This document shows positions 35,952 through 47,293 of a stretch of DNA of 64,000 nt, piece after piece (the first letter of the stretch is position 1; each line of letters begins with the position of its first letter). The stretch spans positions 1,612,001-1,676,000 of the forward strand of contig CAMRHE010000054.1 of the NCBI GenBank assembly GCA_947044405.1, given 5' to 3'. The notes under the pieces were generated by a model. The model ran no database searches. It had not been told where the DNA came from and saw only the letters and a list, made by a program, of their open reading frames with translations. This stretch comes from Leptodactylus fallax. Lineage: Eukaryota; Chordata; Amphibia; Anura; Leptodactylidae. Position numbers and translations under genes: made by a program.

Positions 35952-37880
35952 ACTGACAACAACCCATTAGCTCACCTGGAAAATGCCAAGATCGGGGCGT
36001 TAGAGCAGAGGTGGATAGCCCGAATGTCTAAGTTCAATTACCGCATTAAGTATCGGTCCAAGACAGAGAACCAGAATGCTGACGGACTTTCTAGGGTAAC
36101 TGCCCAGACCCCCACAGAAGACGTGGATCATGAGTTGGATTATGTGGAGATGCCCGACTTCAGCAGATTTTCACAGGCCTTGGCCGCCGCTAATCAGTTT
36201 GAGATGGAGGGGACTGAAATGGCTCCTTTCTTTGGTCCCTCACGACAGGAATGGGCACAGATACAGCAGACCCATGAGGGGCTGGCGCAGATGATCAAGT
36301 GTGTTGAGAAAGGCCAGAAGCCCTGCAGAGAGGAAAGAGAACGACTGACACGTGAGATATTATCTGTTCTGAGTCAGTAGGAAAAGTTGGAGATGAAAAA
36401 TGGAGTGCTATGCCGAAAGGTCTATTTACCTTCTGAGATCGACATTCGATACCAAATTGTGGTGCCTAGTGAACTGACTCGCTCCTTGGCGGTCGAGGCT
36501 CATAATAAGAATGGACATTTTGGTCATGAGAAGACCTTTCGTTGGTTACAGCGACTGATTTACTGCCCTGGTCTTCGTCAAATGGTCGAAGAAGTATGCC
36601 GCAGCTGTCGAACTTGTGAGATCCATAAGGCAATAGAACAGAGAGCTCCCCTGCAAACCATCGTGACCCAGGAACCTTTAGAAATCGTCATGATAGACTA
36701 TCTAATGGTGGGTCCATCCAATAGCGGACACCAGTATTGCCTTGTAATGGTGGATCACTTCACCAAATTTTAGGTGGTAACCGCCACCAAGGATCAGACA
36801 GCTGAGTCAGCAGCTCGTGCTCTGTGCCAAGATTTCATTCGAGTATATGGGTGCCCCCAACGCATCCACTCCGACCAGGGCGCCTGCTTTGAGGGACATG
36901 TAATGAAAGAAGTTCAACGTATCTACGGGATAAAGAAGTCGCACACGACTCCATACCACCCTCAGGGAAATGGGGCCTGTGAAAGATTCAACAGAACTCT
37001 GCTACAGATGCTGCGGACTCTGGAGGAATACAAGAAGTTACAGTGGCCTCAGTTCTTGTCTGAAATGGTGTGGGCCTATAACAATCAGGTCCATTCTACA
37101 ACGGGGTACTCTCCTTATACACTTCTCTTTGGGCGGTCTGGGCGAAGTATAGGAGAATTACAGTTGAATGATGTGGATGGGTTCCCTCCGAGGGATCCAA
37201 CCTCCTGGGTGCGGGCGCACCGGCAGAGACTTGAGACGATCCATCGATTGGTGCGGCAGCGCCTGCAAGAACATCCCCATCCTGATAAGACCCCAGTGCA
37301 AAAAGCACCATTGCAACCAGGCGACCTGGTGCTAGTTCGTGTCAAGAAACCCCAAGGGAAATTGGAAAGCAGATGGGAGGCTTTGCCGTATCGTGTTGTT
37401 AGCTGCAAGTATGCGAATGGGCCAGTGTACCAGGTCCAGAAAGAAGGAACTGATTGTGTTCGAGTACTTCACCAAAATATGTTGCGCCTGTGTCATTATG
37501 AAGGGACAAATCATGATGGGCCTGCAAATGTGAACGAGCTCCCACAGTCAGAGAATGGAGGTGCGGAATGGGCCTCCGACGAGGAGGATGATTGTTGGCC
37601 AATCTCTTCTCCTGGGGATGTTCCACCTGTGACTACTGTATCTCTGGCCTATGCCCCCTCTGGTGCGGAGTCCGCTGATCCTTCTCAGCCCATAGCTGCA
37701 GCACCCCATAATATACCACCGGTCCTCAGACGGACTACTAGGCCAAATGCTGGTATTCCCCCTGTTCGGTATGCGCAGGATGAGTTTGTTTGGCCTGCCA
37801 TACATCGGTATACTACCACCCTGTGCATAAAAGTACAACCCTCTGGATATACAGTCATATGCAGGGACTGCCAATCTTAA
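35952..37880 (+). pseudogene. pol: gypsy-2 RNase H end and integrase
   Basis: The frame resumes with TDNNPLAHLENAKIGALEQR, the end of RNase H, and NADGLSRV. An in-frame TAG at 36378-36380 separates a linker from the integrase zinc domain (HNKNGHFGHEKT and CRSCRTC). A second TAG at 36771-36773 falls right after MVDHFTKF. The core has Asp in IVMIDYLMV, Asp in HSDQGACFE and Glu in GACERFNRTL. LVLVRVKKPQGKLESRWEAL is the GPY/F-like domain. The RRTTRPNAGIPPVRY tail ends at 37880, and its stop overlaps the start of the purine tract. All four pieces share one frame, so two point stops are the main lesions here. Confidence 0.92.
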
Positions 37881-37894
37881 AGTGGGGGGGAATA
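37879..37894 (+). other. gypsy-2 polypurine tract
   Basis: AAAGTGGGGGGGAATA directly precedes the 3' LTR. Plus-strand synthesis would start here. Confidence 0.75.
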
Positions 37895-38896
37895 TGTAAG
37901 AGACAGCCAATGTTGTCCTAAGCTTCATTTGTCTGTATAAAGTGTTAATGCTGAATGTGTTTCTGTGATTCTGTTCCTTTAAGACAGCAGCCATTGCAAT
38001 TGCGACATGATTCTGGAGTGACACCCCCCCCCCTTTTATGTCAGCCTGCCTGTTCTGCAGACAGTGTGTGAGCAGAGAAGCAGGAAGTGACGACACAGAG
38101 AGCAGCAGCCATCTTGGCAAGAGAGAAGACAGGTGCCTGTGCTGTATTGAACTGGTGTGGAGATTTTTTTCTGTGCAGCTAAGCTGTATCTTGGTCCAGA
38201 GACAAACAGAGTGTAAAGAGACAACAGGACTAGTGAGTCCACGTGAAAGGAACTGTGCTCAGTGGCTGATCAGTGAGACTGACATTGTGACTGTGTATAT
38301 GGATACCATAGATAGAGACTCGCAGTGCTGTTGACATACTGGACAGTAACTGCTAAATCCCGGCTCACATCCCAGCTCAGTGTATGGATTCGGCAGGACT
38401 GTCAGTGTGCTGAGTGGAATCTGCTGTTGGATTACATTGCATTCAGTTGGTTTCCCTGTCTGTTAAAGAGGACTTCATTTCTCCCGAGATCCTGATAACC
38501 GTGAGGAGAGGACGCTTCACTATAAAAGGAAGGACCGACTTTGGGCCCCACCGCGCGCTTCTACGGACTGTAAGTGGTCCACCTGGACCACTGGGGAAAA
38601 GGGGGTGCACCCAAATGTGAAGTCAGGGTCAGTTAGGGATAGTTTTGAGTATATTGTTCATTCAGTGTCCATACTGCAGAAGTGGACAGAGTGAAAGTAG
38701 AAACCATTGCAGAATTTGCCTTGAAATTGTTCATGCTATATTGTATATTTTGCTTGTCTTTATCCCTGTCATTTTACCTTCAACTAGCCTTTATTAATTT
38801 ATAGTAAATATATATCTTTTCCTTGAACTTAACTGCCGCGTGTGCGTTCATTTCTGGTTGCGGAGTCCAAACCACCTGCCTTGCTCTCGGTTCACA
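37895..38896 (+). repeat. gypsy-2 3' LTR
   Basis: 1,002 bp, TGTAAGAGAC to GGTTCACA. It matches the 5' LTR apart from scattered substitutions and length changes in short C, A and G runs. A long antisense frame (37548-38120) crosses into it but is not a gene. Confidence 0.93.
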
Positions 38897-39289
38897 AAAA
38901 AAGTAACAATTTCAGGAGGGTTTTTGCTGTATTAATGACTGTTAGAGGGTTAAAGATTTTATCCCAACATACAATAAAAGGCAAAAACTCTAAGAACAAA
39001 CACCTTTCCTCACACCAAACACCCACCAACCCCCATATACCAGACAGCAGCAGTTTATTACTGCATACTGAAAAGCAACATGAAAACTGTGGAATCATAG
39101 AGTAAAAAACCAAAACGTAAGGCTAATTCAACTTCCCGACTAATGCTCCAGATACTGCAACTTTATGATGTATTTAGGTAGCACCCTGAAAGCCAGCCCA
39201 ATAATATCAATCAGGATAGATCACTAATCTAGTTGTTAAGGAAGAATCGCAAGCAAGTACAAAACAATAAACAAGAATATAAGCCATAG

Positions 39290-39530
39290 TACATATAATG
39301 TAATGTCCCACATTGGCCCTCATATAGTATAATTTCTCATAGTGGCCCCTCACAATATAATGTCCTCTAGTGGCCTCCACACAGTATAATGTCATACAGT
39401 GGCCCCTCCACACACTATAATGCCCTATAGTGACCCCTCCACATATTATAATGCTCTATGGTGGCCCCTCCACACACTATAATGCCCTATAGTGGCCCCT
39501 ACACACGCTATAATGTCCTATAGTGGCCCA
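39290..39530. repeat. Short 31-bp-type minisatellite
   Basis: Units of the type CACACTATAATGCCCTATAGTGGCCCCT repeat about seven times with wear. They are close in length and sequence to the large array at 53785-55045. Confidence 0.7.
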
Positions 39531-39601
39531 TTTCTTTATGAATGTTCCCATAATTTTGAGGTTTCACACAAAATTTTTGGGGTTTGCCACCTATGATCCA
39601 T

Positions 39602-39933
39602 TATTATACTCTGGGGACTCCAGATCGGAGGCCCGGGGAAGGTGATTAAACATAATAAACAGTGTTTCTCACTTCTCCTGGCTCCGGCACCTGTCTTTCA
39701 GCATCTTCAAGTCTTTGAGATGCCATGATTGATGCCAGTATAATGTCAAGTGGGTCACAGCAGCATCATTTTGCGTCATGATGCCGACGTGATCGTTACG
39801 ATATCTCTAAGACCAGAAGAGACCTGCACTAGAGCCCAGGAAAGGTGAGTAACACTGTTTATTATGTTTGTCACCTCCAACTGGGCCTCAGCATAATATA
39901 ATCTGGGGTCTGAAGAGACCCCAGAGTATAATA
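39602..39933. mobile_element. MITE with TATTATACTCTGGGG ends
   Basis: The element starts TATTATACTCTGGGG and ends with the inverse CCCCAGAGTATAATA. Internal blocks (AGGCCCGGGGAAGGTGA and CATAATAAACAGTGTT with inverse-like partners) are partly palindromic. Relatives lie at 55942-56147 and, as single ends, near 25755 and 55062. Confidence 0.6.
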
Positions 39934-40138
39934 GACGTTTTGGTTAGGACCTGTACAATCTGAACTAAACCACTGGGCGAACCTTGCATGATGAAGCTCG
40001 CGAGATTCGTCCAACATATACTCTCAGTGCCACCTGGCGGCCTAAACGGCCCATATTGCAGTAAGCCCATCATCAGTTTTCCCAGTGATATATACATGGC
40101 CAATCCTCCTTCTTGGAAGACTCTCCATTATCTGCAAA

Positions 40139-42041
40139 TGAGTCATTCCGTGTCAAGTGGACCAATTTTAAAGGTCGCCCCCACCTCACCATCTCAGATT
40201 TTGATGAAATTTGGTACATAGTTTCTCTATGATATAAAAGTAAGCTGTGCAAAATTTTAGTTCAAAAGACTAAAAATTGGAGGTTCTAGGGGACCTCAAG
40301 TAAAGGGTTGAAAAACGGCACCTGAGCAAAAATGACATTTTGGGCCAATTTCCAGAAGCTGTAAACATGGAAGTTTTAGTAGTATAAGGGGGATATTTGG
40401 AGAACCTGCACAACTTTTAGGGATTCATGAACTGGCAAAACCCCATATTCCTAGTCCTCTTACTTTTTCCATGGTTTAGGCTCAAAAAACTGCAAAAATG
40501 AATTTACAGCGATGTTGAGGCTGCTGTAGTGTCAAAACTAGTAGGACTTTCAGGTTGATTTTTGGTAGGTGTACTAAATACACGGCTGTAATGAGGCCTT
40601 CCAATTTGCAGCACTTTCCTTCAAGTGGTTAACAAAATATAAGTGTTCAAAGTTGGTATAAAAAGCATTTTTTCCTAATTTTGGCTATCTTTGATGCCCT
40701 ATATCTCCAATGGGACAGCTTCAATCTTCTTTCCTTTAGCACCATTAGAAAGAGAAGATTTCCTTCTATCAGAATATGTTGTTTTCATTTTGGAGTCTCT
40801 TCATATAAGGATTGAAAAAATACCCTCAAATGTTTGCAGGCAGTAGCCTGTGATTTCTTCACTACACCCTTGATACAAGTGTAGTATCAGTGATTCTTCT
40901 TTCAATAAACACCAATTTTTTAAATGAAGAACACATTGTGTTATAAAACTGTATTCAAGAAAATGAAAAAACAGGAATGTTTTTTAGGAACTTTGATGCC
41001 GACAGTTCACTAAGAGGTCAAACTGTTGCAAGGGTGCAGTGAAGAAACACAGTAACAGACACTCAGGAGGCAGGAGATACCAGAAGCGTGCAATTGGGCA
41101 ATGAAAAAACAATTCCGCTTTGCAACAGGGTCCACCAATCATAATTGGCAAAGTCGGTCATCCTAACTGACTGCAGTTTTCTTTAAACCTGTTAAGAAAG
41201 CAGGCCTCATCCTTCCACATCCTAAAAAACATTCCGGTTTTTTCATTTTCTTGAACACAGTTTTATAACATAATGTGTTCTTTATTTAAAAAATTGGTGT
41301 TTATTGAAAGAAGAATCACTTTTACTACACTTGTATCAAGGGTGTAGTGAAGAAATCACAGGCTACTGCTTGCAAACATTTGAGGGCATTTTTTCAATCC
41401 TTATATGAAGAGACTCCAAAATGAAAACAATATATTCTGATAGAAGGAAATCTGCTCTTTCTAATGGTGCTAAAAGAAAGAAGATTGAAGCTGTCCCACT
41501 GGAGATATAGGGCATCAAAAATACTTTTTATACCAACTTTGAACGCTTATATTTTTTCAACCACTTGAAGGAAAGTACTGCAAATTGGAAGGCCTCATTA
41601 CAGCCATGTATTTAGTACACCTACCAAAAATCAACCTGAAAGGCTAACTAGTTTTGACACTACAGCAGCCTCAACATCGCTGTAAATTCGTTTTTGCAGT
41701 TTTTTGAGCCTAAACCATGGAAAAAGTAAGAGGACTAGGAATATGGGGTTTTGCCAGTTCATTAATCGCTAGAAGTTGTGTAGGTTCTCCAAATATCCCC
41801 CTTATACTACTAAAACTTCCATGTTTACAGCTTCTGGAATTTGGTCCAAAATGTCATTTTTGCTCAGGTGCCGTTTTGCAACCCTTTACTTGAGATCCCC
41901 TAGAATCTCCAATTTTTAGTCTTTTGAACTAAAATTTTGCACAGCTTAGTTTTATATCACAGAGAAACTATGTACCAAATTTCATCAAAATCTGAGATGG
42001 TGAGGTGGGGACCTCTGGTCCACTTGATATGGAATGACTCA
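40139..42041. mobile_element. 1.9-kb palindromic element
   Basis: The left arm (40139-40988) and right arm (41221-42041) are inverted copies over about 830 bp, with small differences. Ends are TGAGTCATTCC and its inverse, followed on the left by GTGTCAAGTGGACC. The 232-bp centre is unique and non-coding. No convincing target duplication was found. Its length and near-symmetry suggest a non-autonomous foldback DNA transposon. No open frame of note lies within it. Confidence 0.75.
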
Positions 42042-42955
42042 GATATGAAAATATTTGTGAATTACTTATTGCCAAGTCAGTCCAGGAGAAGTGGAATAGC
42101 AGGAATACTTCTGTAAAGTAGAATGACTCCTCCTCCACAAATTGCACGACTCCCCTCCTCGTTCAGGATCCTAGATATTCCATGTAGTTCTTGCTCCCAT
42201 TTGTATCCACTCCACTTATAAACTTATCTCAATGGTAATGCAAGTAGTTGTGAAAAATGACCCACAATAATTACCAGAATAGTCAGGGAGGCATCCATAA
42301 ACACTTTCAATAGAACTTTCCCAGTGTAGGGATATGATATATGTGTATATATAGCCACAAAGATACAACACACCCCATAAATCACACATAGCCTGCCCAT
42401 AGACCTCCCATCTATCTATTGAGGAATGAAATACATTGAAATGGGATATATTTGTTGACTAAAATCATTACCCAACGGGCGTATGTGGAGAAGGTAGAAT
42501 TAAATGCTTCTCCAAGTGAGGCATATAAGGGCAGGCTGATGGGCCTTCATATTCAACCACATTTATCAGAGACTTGTTTGGCCAGGGGAAATATGAACAG
42601 GGTACACAAATCTGTTGAGTCCCCCCAGGATTTGCCCACCCCATTTTCAGATAAACAATTTGACCAGCTGCTGTTGCAACAGGCAGAAAATGGACTCCAC
42701 AGATTTCCTTTTTACCCATGGATCATGAGTCCACTGCATGATGGACCAAAAGTAATTTAGCTTATCCGCTCAGTGTCCCACAGTAACAGGATTCCTTATT
42801 TCTCAGACCTTTCTTGCTGAGTGGAGGATGCAACAGAGGAAATGCATAACAACCACAAACCAAAATTAGTCGGTACCATCTGGAAACCATCTGTACCATT
42901 GTGTACCCAAGCTCCAAATCCATTATTTATTTGCAGAAGTTGACTCTGACTGTCC
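42042..42955. other. Non-coding region, possible L1 remnant
   Basis: An open frame at 42452-42760 (+) has no recognised motif. As the adjacent 42956-43430 is L1 ORF1 on the - strand, this could be L1-derived, but I cannot align it. Confidence 0.3.
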
Positions 42956-43430
42956 TTATTTGTCTTCGCTACACCATATGTGAACTCCATGGATCTCTAA
43001 CCAGGCCACTGCATCAACCAAAGTGTCAAAGAAGAATGTAGATTCCATGGCAACCACCCACAGTCTGGCAGGATAGAACATAGCTTGCAGTATTCTCTTG
43101 GCATTGCAATTTTTTTTTTTTTTTTGGACATCTGCAGAGAAATATGGGAAAACTGATACCTTGCCTTCCTCCACAACCAGCTCTCCCAGATTTCTTGCTT
43201 TACATAGAATTATGTATGTCTTTGTAGTGAAGTATTTTGATCAAAACCAGTTGCAGTGGTGACCCAGGCTATGGAGGCCACATGGGAGCCCTTTCAACAG
43301 CGGACATCAGATTTAGGGAATCTTTTCCAAAAGTATGTGACAGCCAAGTTTTGAAGAATTTGCTGGGATTACAAGCCTCCACTCTCTTCGGAACTCCCAC
43401 CAAACTAGTACATGCTTCCACTGAGATGTA
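42956..43430 (-). pseudogene. L1 ORF1 fragment (RRM and C-terminal domain)
   Basis: On the - strand, FFKTWLSHTFGKDSLNLMSA then VERAPMWPP aligns with the RRM of L1 ORF1 proteins, and VLIKILHYKD follows in a neighbouring frame. VSVFPYFSADVQKKKKNC and FYPARLWVVAMESTFFFDT then match the ORF1 C-terminal nucleic-acid-binding domain. Stops and a 17-T run (near 43111-43127) disrupt it. ORF1 protein coats LINE RNA. No ORF2 part is recognisable next to it. Confidence 0.65.
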
Positions 43431-46400
43431 TTGGTATTGGGTGCCTGACCAGCATACTAGCAATGTGCTGTATGCGTGATGTCTTCTCCTATACCTTGGC
43501 GGTTTCCCCGGCCTGTGCTTGTGGCCTAGTTGGGCCATGGCATTGGACTTCTACATTTCTAGCTGGGTAGGTCATTAGTCCCGGGCAGTCAGTGATTCTT
43601 TTGAGAGCAGCAGTGGTGGAGAATTTGATCAAAATATGGCAGAATCTGAAACATATGCAAGGATATATAGCCACAGCTCAAAATCATGCATCTACTTACA
43701 TCGCAGACAAGGCCACGCCCCATTTTCAATAACATTACTGGCTATGCTGGCAGTCGTTTGCATGTTTCCCTATGGGGGAAAAGTTATTGGTAAGTTGACA
43801 AGAATTTCAACAGTGTCTTAATTTTTGCACTTGTCATGTAACTGTATCCTGCATTGGGAAGCACTAATATTGTACAAATGTTGCCGAAGATCCTTAAATG
43901 ATTGTAAAAAAAAAGTATTAAAAAGGTTTCCTTTTACAGCATGTTTCAGAATCAGTATTTAAGTATCGGAGGTGCTTGGAACACCCTAACAGATCACATT
44001 TTATTTTTATATCTGCTCTAAAAAATCTATTTGCTTGAGATGGGCAATAATGCCCATTATGTCAATACGTAAACATTTAGATGTTATGGATTTGTTCCAA
44101 ATAATCACTGGTCCGGCTGTCCAGTGTTCCCTGCCACTGTCCGGTCCAGTGGCACCTGGGGGCTTGTTCCAGCGGAAGTCCTCGCTGCACGTGACCGCTG
44201 TCTTTGTCTCTTATACTTTGTTTAGTGTACTAAGGGCAATTCGTAGGATCATCTACGAGATCAGAATCTACTATCAGGCGGTCCAGCTGAAGCACTCTAT
44301 GGATTGGACTCTTATCACAGAAAATGCATAATTTTTTTTTTTGTGTGTGTTTGAATTATACACACTGTGCGTTTACACTTCAGCTTTTGTTTTTTTTTTC
44401 ACTTTTGTCATGTATACAGTATACCACATTTACATATTGTCTAAGGCTAAGGCCCCACCTAGCTGTCCGCAGAAAAAAAAGTGGCACGGTTTTTCCTGCT
44501 GCATTTTTTAACAGAAAGACAAAATGGAATCCTTAAGCAAATTGGAGATCATTGAGTGTTGACATATTAGTATGGGTGTAAATAGGAGGGTTATATAAAT
44601 AAAGTGGAGGGTACACCAAAGAGAATAACAAGTGTTCCAATAATAAAAAACAAAAAAGTGGTGCGAATAGAGAACTCACAAGGCTAATATAGAAATCCAC
44701 AAGCTGAGCCCTGACTTAAAAGTTCGCCTGTATATTGACAGATGGATGATGTTGTAAAACATGAAGTAATAGGAAATTTTAGTGTTGCAGCCAAAGTCAG
44801 AGCTGCAGTAAACTGAATACAGTACACTAGAGTATTGCCTGTATAGCATAACAATAAATGGCAATATATTTCAGTGATTGAAAAACACGTTCAAGGCAAA
44901 CAACCAACAGATTGAGCAATAAGAAACAATGTAGACATTAAATGTTAGTAAATAATTCTAAAATATACATAATATGACAGACAGTGGGGGTTCATTAAAT
45001 AAGCCCAAATATGTTTGCAAAATACAAAGGAGGGAATTTACTAAAGGACCTATGCTACAAAACGATCAAAGAAGTAGCATTTCCTTGGTGAACAGCCCTG
45101 ATTTGTGGCACAGAGGCACTGCATGATACCTTTTCCATCCCTTTCGTTACTGTATGCCACATTGGACAGAGCTGAGCAAAGATTAAGGAGAGACCGAGAC
45201 ACATTGACCTATTAGATTTACTCTGAATTGACAACTTCATGAATGCATGGCTACTTCACCATCCACCTCTCCATTGAGTGGCCATAGCACCAGTTACGAT
45301 GGAGGTTGGGCATAGGTGTTGGCTTGAGTACCTATAAGACATTTATGGCATTTCCTATGAATATGCTATAAATGTCTAAGATAAGAATACCCCTTATTTT
45401 AGATCACACTGTTTAGTGTTTTACTGATTTTAGGGTCGCAATACAATTCTGCACATAGCACTGAATATGGTCATATGCATAATGCCTAATGTATGATGTA
45501 ATTGCATCCTAAATTATAAAAATCACATATTAGAACATACGTTTTTGAGCAGGTTATCTCTATTTGATATTATGACTACAGCTACAGTACATAAGAAATA
45601 TAATGCAATAACAATGACATTTGAATTGAGGCTTATTATAGGGCAGTACCTGTGTTCTTGCAAATTGACCAGAAAAGCTAAACTGCTGTTTATAGCATAC
45701 ATTGAGCTATGTCTATTACAATGGTGAATTATACTCAGGTTGTTCAATTTTCTGTGCTATATATAATGACCTATGAAGTATATAATTATGTGTGTCTTCT
45801 CATAGTTAATTTTGCCATCCCTTTTTGTTTGCCTCATTGTCTTCTGTATAAGTGTAATCTACTAGAAAAAAAATATTTCATATCACAGCTAGTGACTTTC
45901 CAAGCAATTGCACTGCAAAGTCAAACATTTTATTTCTGGTGTCTCTCAATACAAAAAATATTTACTTTTTATGGTAGTCTGGACATAGACAATGTTCCTG
46001 TTATTACAATCTTTGTGCATCAGCAACAGATCCTGTTGTTTCAATTGTTACAGCTAGGGCTATAATTATACAAATGTATTGGTCTTACAAGCTAATTTAA
46101 AGTGGGACCTTTTTGGTTCCAAACACCATAAACTTATATCCAACAATTCTAACTTGCTGCTTAACTTTAAAAAACAAAATTATCCAACCTCCGTGTAAGA
46201 GACAGTTACATGCCTGAGTATATGCATATATACAATGTGTGTTTAAAATCTATAGACACATTTGCACTTGTTTCCTTATCTTGTAGTATGTGTAAAACTT
46301 TCACCTAGCAGCTGCCATACTAATTCTGACATAGGTCAGACAGAGCTCTGTACCAGGCTGGACCCACTCCCTTCTCTCACTTTCAGATATAGCAGCTGGG

Positions 46401-46915
46401 AAACAGAAGAGGATGTACAAAGCAGATGCGTTGAGAAGTGGTAGGCATTCAAATTCAGTGTTCTGTCTAGGCTGGGGAATCAGTATTCTATCTTGGCTAC
46501 CGCTGCACCCCCTATAGCTATGCTGCTGCCATTAACCCAATCACTTATGTAGACCACCAGTGTTTCAATTAACATCTCTGACCTCTACCAATGACCCAAT
46601 CACTATCATTTTGATTGAATTTAGGGTAGATGGTGTATATGTCCCAGGTGAAGTAAAGACTAAGGGGAGAGGGAGATCTTACTGATAGTTCATGATCATT
46701 CATTTGTAAGTGTGCTAAGAGCTGCTTCATCACTAGCACCTAAGTAACTTTAAGCAGACTGTGTCTGCTTCTTCAGCGTTGCCATCCAGGCATCTCATAA
46801 ACTGTTGGCCATTGCTATAGATTAACATGTTTAAAGGCAAAAGCACTTAGATGTAAAAGAGAAAATATGTATTCATAAATATCATGTAAAACATTGTTTA
46901 GAAATGTAACATTTA
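43431..46915. other. Non-coding region
   Basis: No gene supported. Noted: 44105-44215 resembles the arm of the TTAA foldback family (GGCTTGTTCCAGCGGAAGTC, TGCACGTGACC); 44449-44490 begins GGCTAAGGCCCCACC, an end of the MITE type at 52318-52533; T runs lie near 44331 and 44390. Short frames elsewhere look random. Confidence 0.4.
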
Positions 46916-47291
46916 CAGGTGCATCTCAATAAATTAGAATATCTTTGAAACGTTTATTTCTTTCAGTAATTACATTAAAAAAGTGACCTCCTATATTTTC
47001 TAGATTCCTTACACACACTGCGTGTTCTATTTCAAGTGTTTTATTTCTGTAAATGTTTATTATGGATTACAGCTAATGAAAACGCAAATCTAAGAAATTT
47101 AGAATATTGTGAAAAAGTTCAGTATTGTAAATTCAGTGTATCACCTGCCAAGGTTTCCTAAGCCTTTAAATGGTCCCTCAGTCTGGTTCAGTAGGACACA
47201 CACTCATGGAGGACTGCTGATGAATTGTGTTACTGAATTACTGAAATGAATGAACGTTTCAAAGATATTCTAATTTATTGAGATGCACCTG
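46916..47291. mobile_element. Tc1/mariner-type MITE
   Basis: The ends are CAGGTGCATCTCAATAAA and its inverse, with TA on each side (46914-46915 and 47292-47293). The inverted repeat extends about 35 bp, through TTAGAATATCTTTGAAACGTT. The 376-bp body is non-coding (it contains GGTCCCTCAGTCTGGTTC). It is a deletion derivative that would need transposase in trans. Confidence 0.85.
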
Positions 47292-47293
47292 TA

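Larger units (their letters stand above)
29237..38896 (+). mobile_element. Full-length Ty3/gypsy element (gypsy-2)
   Basis: LTRs of about 1 kb (29237-30235 and 37895-38896) bracket PBS, gag, protease, RT/RNase H, integrase and a purine tract. AAAAA flanks both sides and is probably the target duplication, although A-rich flanks make this soft. The LTRs differ at roughly a dozen to fifteen positions by eye, more than in gypsy-1. Two later insertions sit inside it: a Tc1 in gag (30437-32003) and a 900-bp tandem-repeat block in RNase H (35052-35951). Stops at 32520, 33230, 36378 and 36771 and frame lesions near 32438 and 33255 make it defective. LTRs and PBS differ from gypsy-1, so it is a separate family. 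Confidence 0.95.
38897..40138. other. Non-coding region with short repeats
   Basis: No gene. It contains a short minisatellite (39290-39530) and a repeat with inverted ends (39602-39933), both listed separately. A CACCTGGCGGCCTAAACGG block near 40030 is unexplained. Confidence 0.4.

Noticed and set aside
37548..38120. 190-residue antisense frame across integrase tail and LTR
   Set aside because: Shadow of the gag-pol strand and LTR; no recognisable motif.
46262..46444. Possible host exon with splice-like edges
   Set aside because: AG and GT at the edges are common by chance; no recognised protein and no neighbouring exon.
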